From assembly GCF_019654975.1 (NCBI RefSeq), contig NZ_BPEW01000008.1, positions 1 through 64,000 on the forward strand: a DNA stretch of 64,000 nt. Reading direction: 5' to 3'. Below the pieces are notes generated by a model. The model saw nothing but the letters and a program-made list of their open reading frames with translations. It was not told the origin of the DNA and did no database searches. The position numbers and the translations under genes were made by a program. This stretch comes from Shewanella sp. c952. GTDB taxonomy: Bacteria > Pseudomonadota > Gammaproteobacteria > Enterobacterales > Shewanellaceae. This document shows positions 62,355 to 64,000 of the stretch, piece by piece (the first letter of the stretch is position 1; every line of letters starts with the position of its first letter).

Positions 62355-63956
62355 ATGAAAACCTTTTCGTTGTTAGTTTTACTGTTTGCAACCTTAGTGG
62401 GTATTGTCATTTCCCTGGCCATTGGTGAGCGTCTTTACGTTGAAGAAACTCGAACTATTGAAGTCGAGTTTGCTCGAGATATTGATGATAAAGCACAGGT
62501 ATTAGAGCAGGAGGTAATGCTCAATATTGAGGTTCTTTATGCCCTTAAAGGGGTCTTTATTAGCTCTGATCATGTCAGTGCTGAAGAGTTTAAACAGGTC
62601 GCTACCAGCTTTCTTCTGCGCCATCGAAATATTCAAGCCTTAAAGTGGATCCCTAAAGTTGATACGCGCAAGCGTCTCTCGGTTGAAAATAACCAACGAA
62701 ACTCTTACGAAGATTTTGAGTTTACCGAACGGAGCAACGATGAGAGTTTGGTAACAGCTAAAACTCGCTCCATCCATTTCCCTGTGGTGTATCTAGAGCC
62801 ATTTTCTGGCAATGAAAATGCGCTAGGGTTTGATTTAGCCTCTGATCCAACGTTAATGAGAGTGCTCAATAATGCTCGAGATTTGGGCTCCTCCATGGCC
62901 TCTGCTGGTATTAAACTTGTACAGGCCAGTGAGCAGAATTCTATTTATGTATTTTTACCCATCTATGATGGTGAACCCAATACGCTATTGAAACGACAAG
63001 AACGATTGTTAGGCTTTGTCGCAGGCGTTTTTAGAGTGGCAGACATGTTCGATAGCGCGATAAAGAGAACTTGGGTTCAAGGGATCTATTATACCTTAGA
63101 AGATATAAGCAACGATAAGCACCAGTCGCTCTACAGTAATTTGTCTAGTGACGTTTCTACTACCTTACATCAGAGTAATAGTGAGATAATTTATCAACGT
63201 CCATTGACCCGTTTTAGCGGCCGGCAGTGGCAAATTCATGCTATGCCGAGTGAAGGCTATATTGCAGAGCGACGAACAGCATTTCCCTATTTAGTTGCAC
63301 TGTTTGGCATATTAGGCAGTCTGGTGCTGGCCATTTATGTGTTCTTTATAATGAGGCACAGTCATATGGTTAATATGCAGGTGCTTGAGCGTACGCGGGA
63401 TCTAAATCTGGCTAAGAAAAAACTTGAAGCACTGTCTATGACCGATAGTTTAACCCGCATCGGTAATCGTCGTTTCTTCGATGATGCCTTTGAGCGGGAA
63501 TGGCAGTTAGCGATTAGAAATAAAACGCGATTAGCATTGCTGATGATAGATATTGATAATTTTAAGAGTTACAACGATACCTATGGTCATCTTGCTGGTG
63601 ATCAATGTTTAGTTAAAGTCGCTCAAGCAATCGCTGAAGCCCTACATAGACCCAGTGATGTCGTGGCGCGGTATGGTGGTGAAGAGTTTGTGGTGATCTT
63701 GCCACATACTCGAGATTGCTTATCACCCGCGCAGCGCTGCTGTGCAAATGTTGCCGCACTAAATATTAGCCACGCTAGCTCTACAACTCGTCCTTATGTC
63801 ACTGTGAGTGTTGGGGTAACAAGCATTATTCCTACAGAGTCTGACGATATGATAAAGCTCGCCGCTATTGCTGATATGGCGCTCTATAAAGCTAAAGAAA
63901 ATGGTCGTAATCAGGTGTTTGTAGATGCTGAGGCAATAATACCTAAGACGCTGTAG
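62355..63956 (+). CDS. CHASE-GGDEF diguanylate cyclase
   Basis: A protein of about 533 residues: membrane helix near the N-terminus, a periplasmic CHASE sensing domain (about 60-220), a second membrane helix (about 310-335) and a C-terminal GGDEF domain. The active site is GGEEF at 441-445 and an RxxD inhibitory site (RPSD) stands five residues before it, so it should make c-di-GMP with product inhibition. No EAL domain follows. A GTG at 62346 is an alternative start. The CHASE ligand is unknown. Confidence 0.9.
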   Translation: MKTFSLLVLLFATLVGIVISLAIGERLYVEETRTIEVEFARDIDDKAQVLEQEVMLNIEVLYALKGVFISSDHVSAEEFKQVATSFLLRHRNIQALKWIPKVDTRKRLSVENNQRNSYEDFEFTERSNDESLVTAKTRSIHFPVVYLEPFSGNENALGFDLASDPTLMRVLNNARDLGSSMASAGIKLVQASEQNSIYVFLPIYDGEPNTLLKRQERLLGFVAGVFRVADMFDSAIKRTWVQGIYYTLEDISNDKHQSLYSNLSSDVSTTLHQSNSEIIYQRPLTRFSGRQWQIHAMPSEGYIAERRTAFPYLVALFGILGSLVLAIYVFFIMRHSHMVNMQVLERTRDLNLAKKKLEALSMTDSLTRIGNRRFFDDAFEREWQLAIRNKTRLALLMIDIDNFKSYNDTYGHLAGDQCLVKVAQAIAEALHRPSDVVARYGGEEFVVILPHTRDCLSPAQRCCANVAALNISHASSTTRPYVTVSVGVTSIIPTESDDMIKLAAIADMALYKAKENGRNQVFVDAEAIIPKTL

Positions 63957-64000
63957 CTTTGTCGTTCGCTTAGTCGTGTAGCAAAGGACGGTGTTATCAG
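63957..64000. other. Non-coding window end
   Basis: The last 44 bases show no supported feature. Confidence 0.4.

Overview
The window reads as an ordinary chromosomal stretch of a marine gammaproteobacterium, almost certainly Shewanella. This rests on recognisable protein families (a Dyp-type peroxidase with the Shewanella TyrA catalytic residues, DUF3718 and TIGR03899 proteins, msh-like pilins) and on gene orders shared with other gammaproteobacteria: argR/mdh divergent; ispB divergent from rplU-rpmA-obgE; folA near apaH-apaG-rsmA-pdxA-surA-lptD with djlA beyond; cysD-cysN-cysC. I see no phage, insertion sequence, integron, CRISPR, rRNA or tRNA. The only mobile-looking item is a 163-bp MITE-like element at 60887-61049.

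Layout. 0.1-4.8 kb: an Atm1-type ABC exporter, small unknowns, a SixA-like phosphatase, ferredoxin-NADP reductase and an SspA-like GST protein. 4.9-8.8 kb: a Fur-boxed FbpABC-type ferric iron importer with a terminator between the binding-protein and permease genes. 9-17.4 kb: Dyp peroxidase, cupin, argR (paired ARG boxes), mdh, ispB, rplU-rpmA-obgE, the split ThrE-type exporter YjjP/YjjB and folA. 17.5-29.9 kb: a DUF3718 protein, a chemoreceptor, then the minus-strand lptD-surA-pdxA-rsmA-apaG-apaH run, divergent from amgK-murU-djlA. 29.9-43.6 kb: mixed housekeeping and envelope genes (beta-barrel protein, 2-hydroxyacid dehydrogenase, purT, YiaW/YiaV-like pair, Ycf46-like AAA+, LysE exporter, two tandem pilins, ung, 5-FCL, RIO kinase, an S41-like protein, pldA).

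44-49.7 kb: a sulfate assimilation cluster (SUMT, cysD, cysN, an SLC13 permease with RCK_C domains, cysC). 49.9-52.7 kb: YdeI-like, TIGR03899 and MFS genes. 53.2-57.7 kb: a probable Fur-controlled set of porin, imelysin-like lipoprotein and di-haem DUF1111 lipoprotein, the most attractive under-characterised system here. 57.9-64 kb: hemG with a b-type-cytochrome-like membrane protein, a lone GT4 glycosyltransferase, an unusual DsbA (CGNC active site, His-rich insert), the MITE-like element, an unknown exported protein and a CHASE-GGDEF diguanylate cyclase.

Two iron-linked loci (4.9-8.8 and 53.2-57.7 kb) share a design: a Fur-like site upstream of the first gene and an intrinsic terminator directly after the gene for the exported binding protein, presumably giving more binding protein than downstream product. 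All functional statements come from reading translations and motifs by eye; no database search was run.
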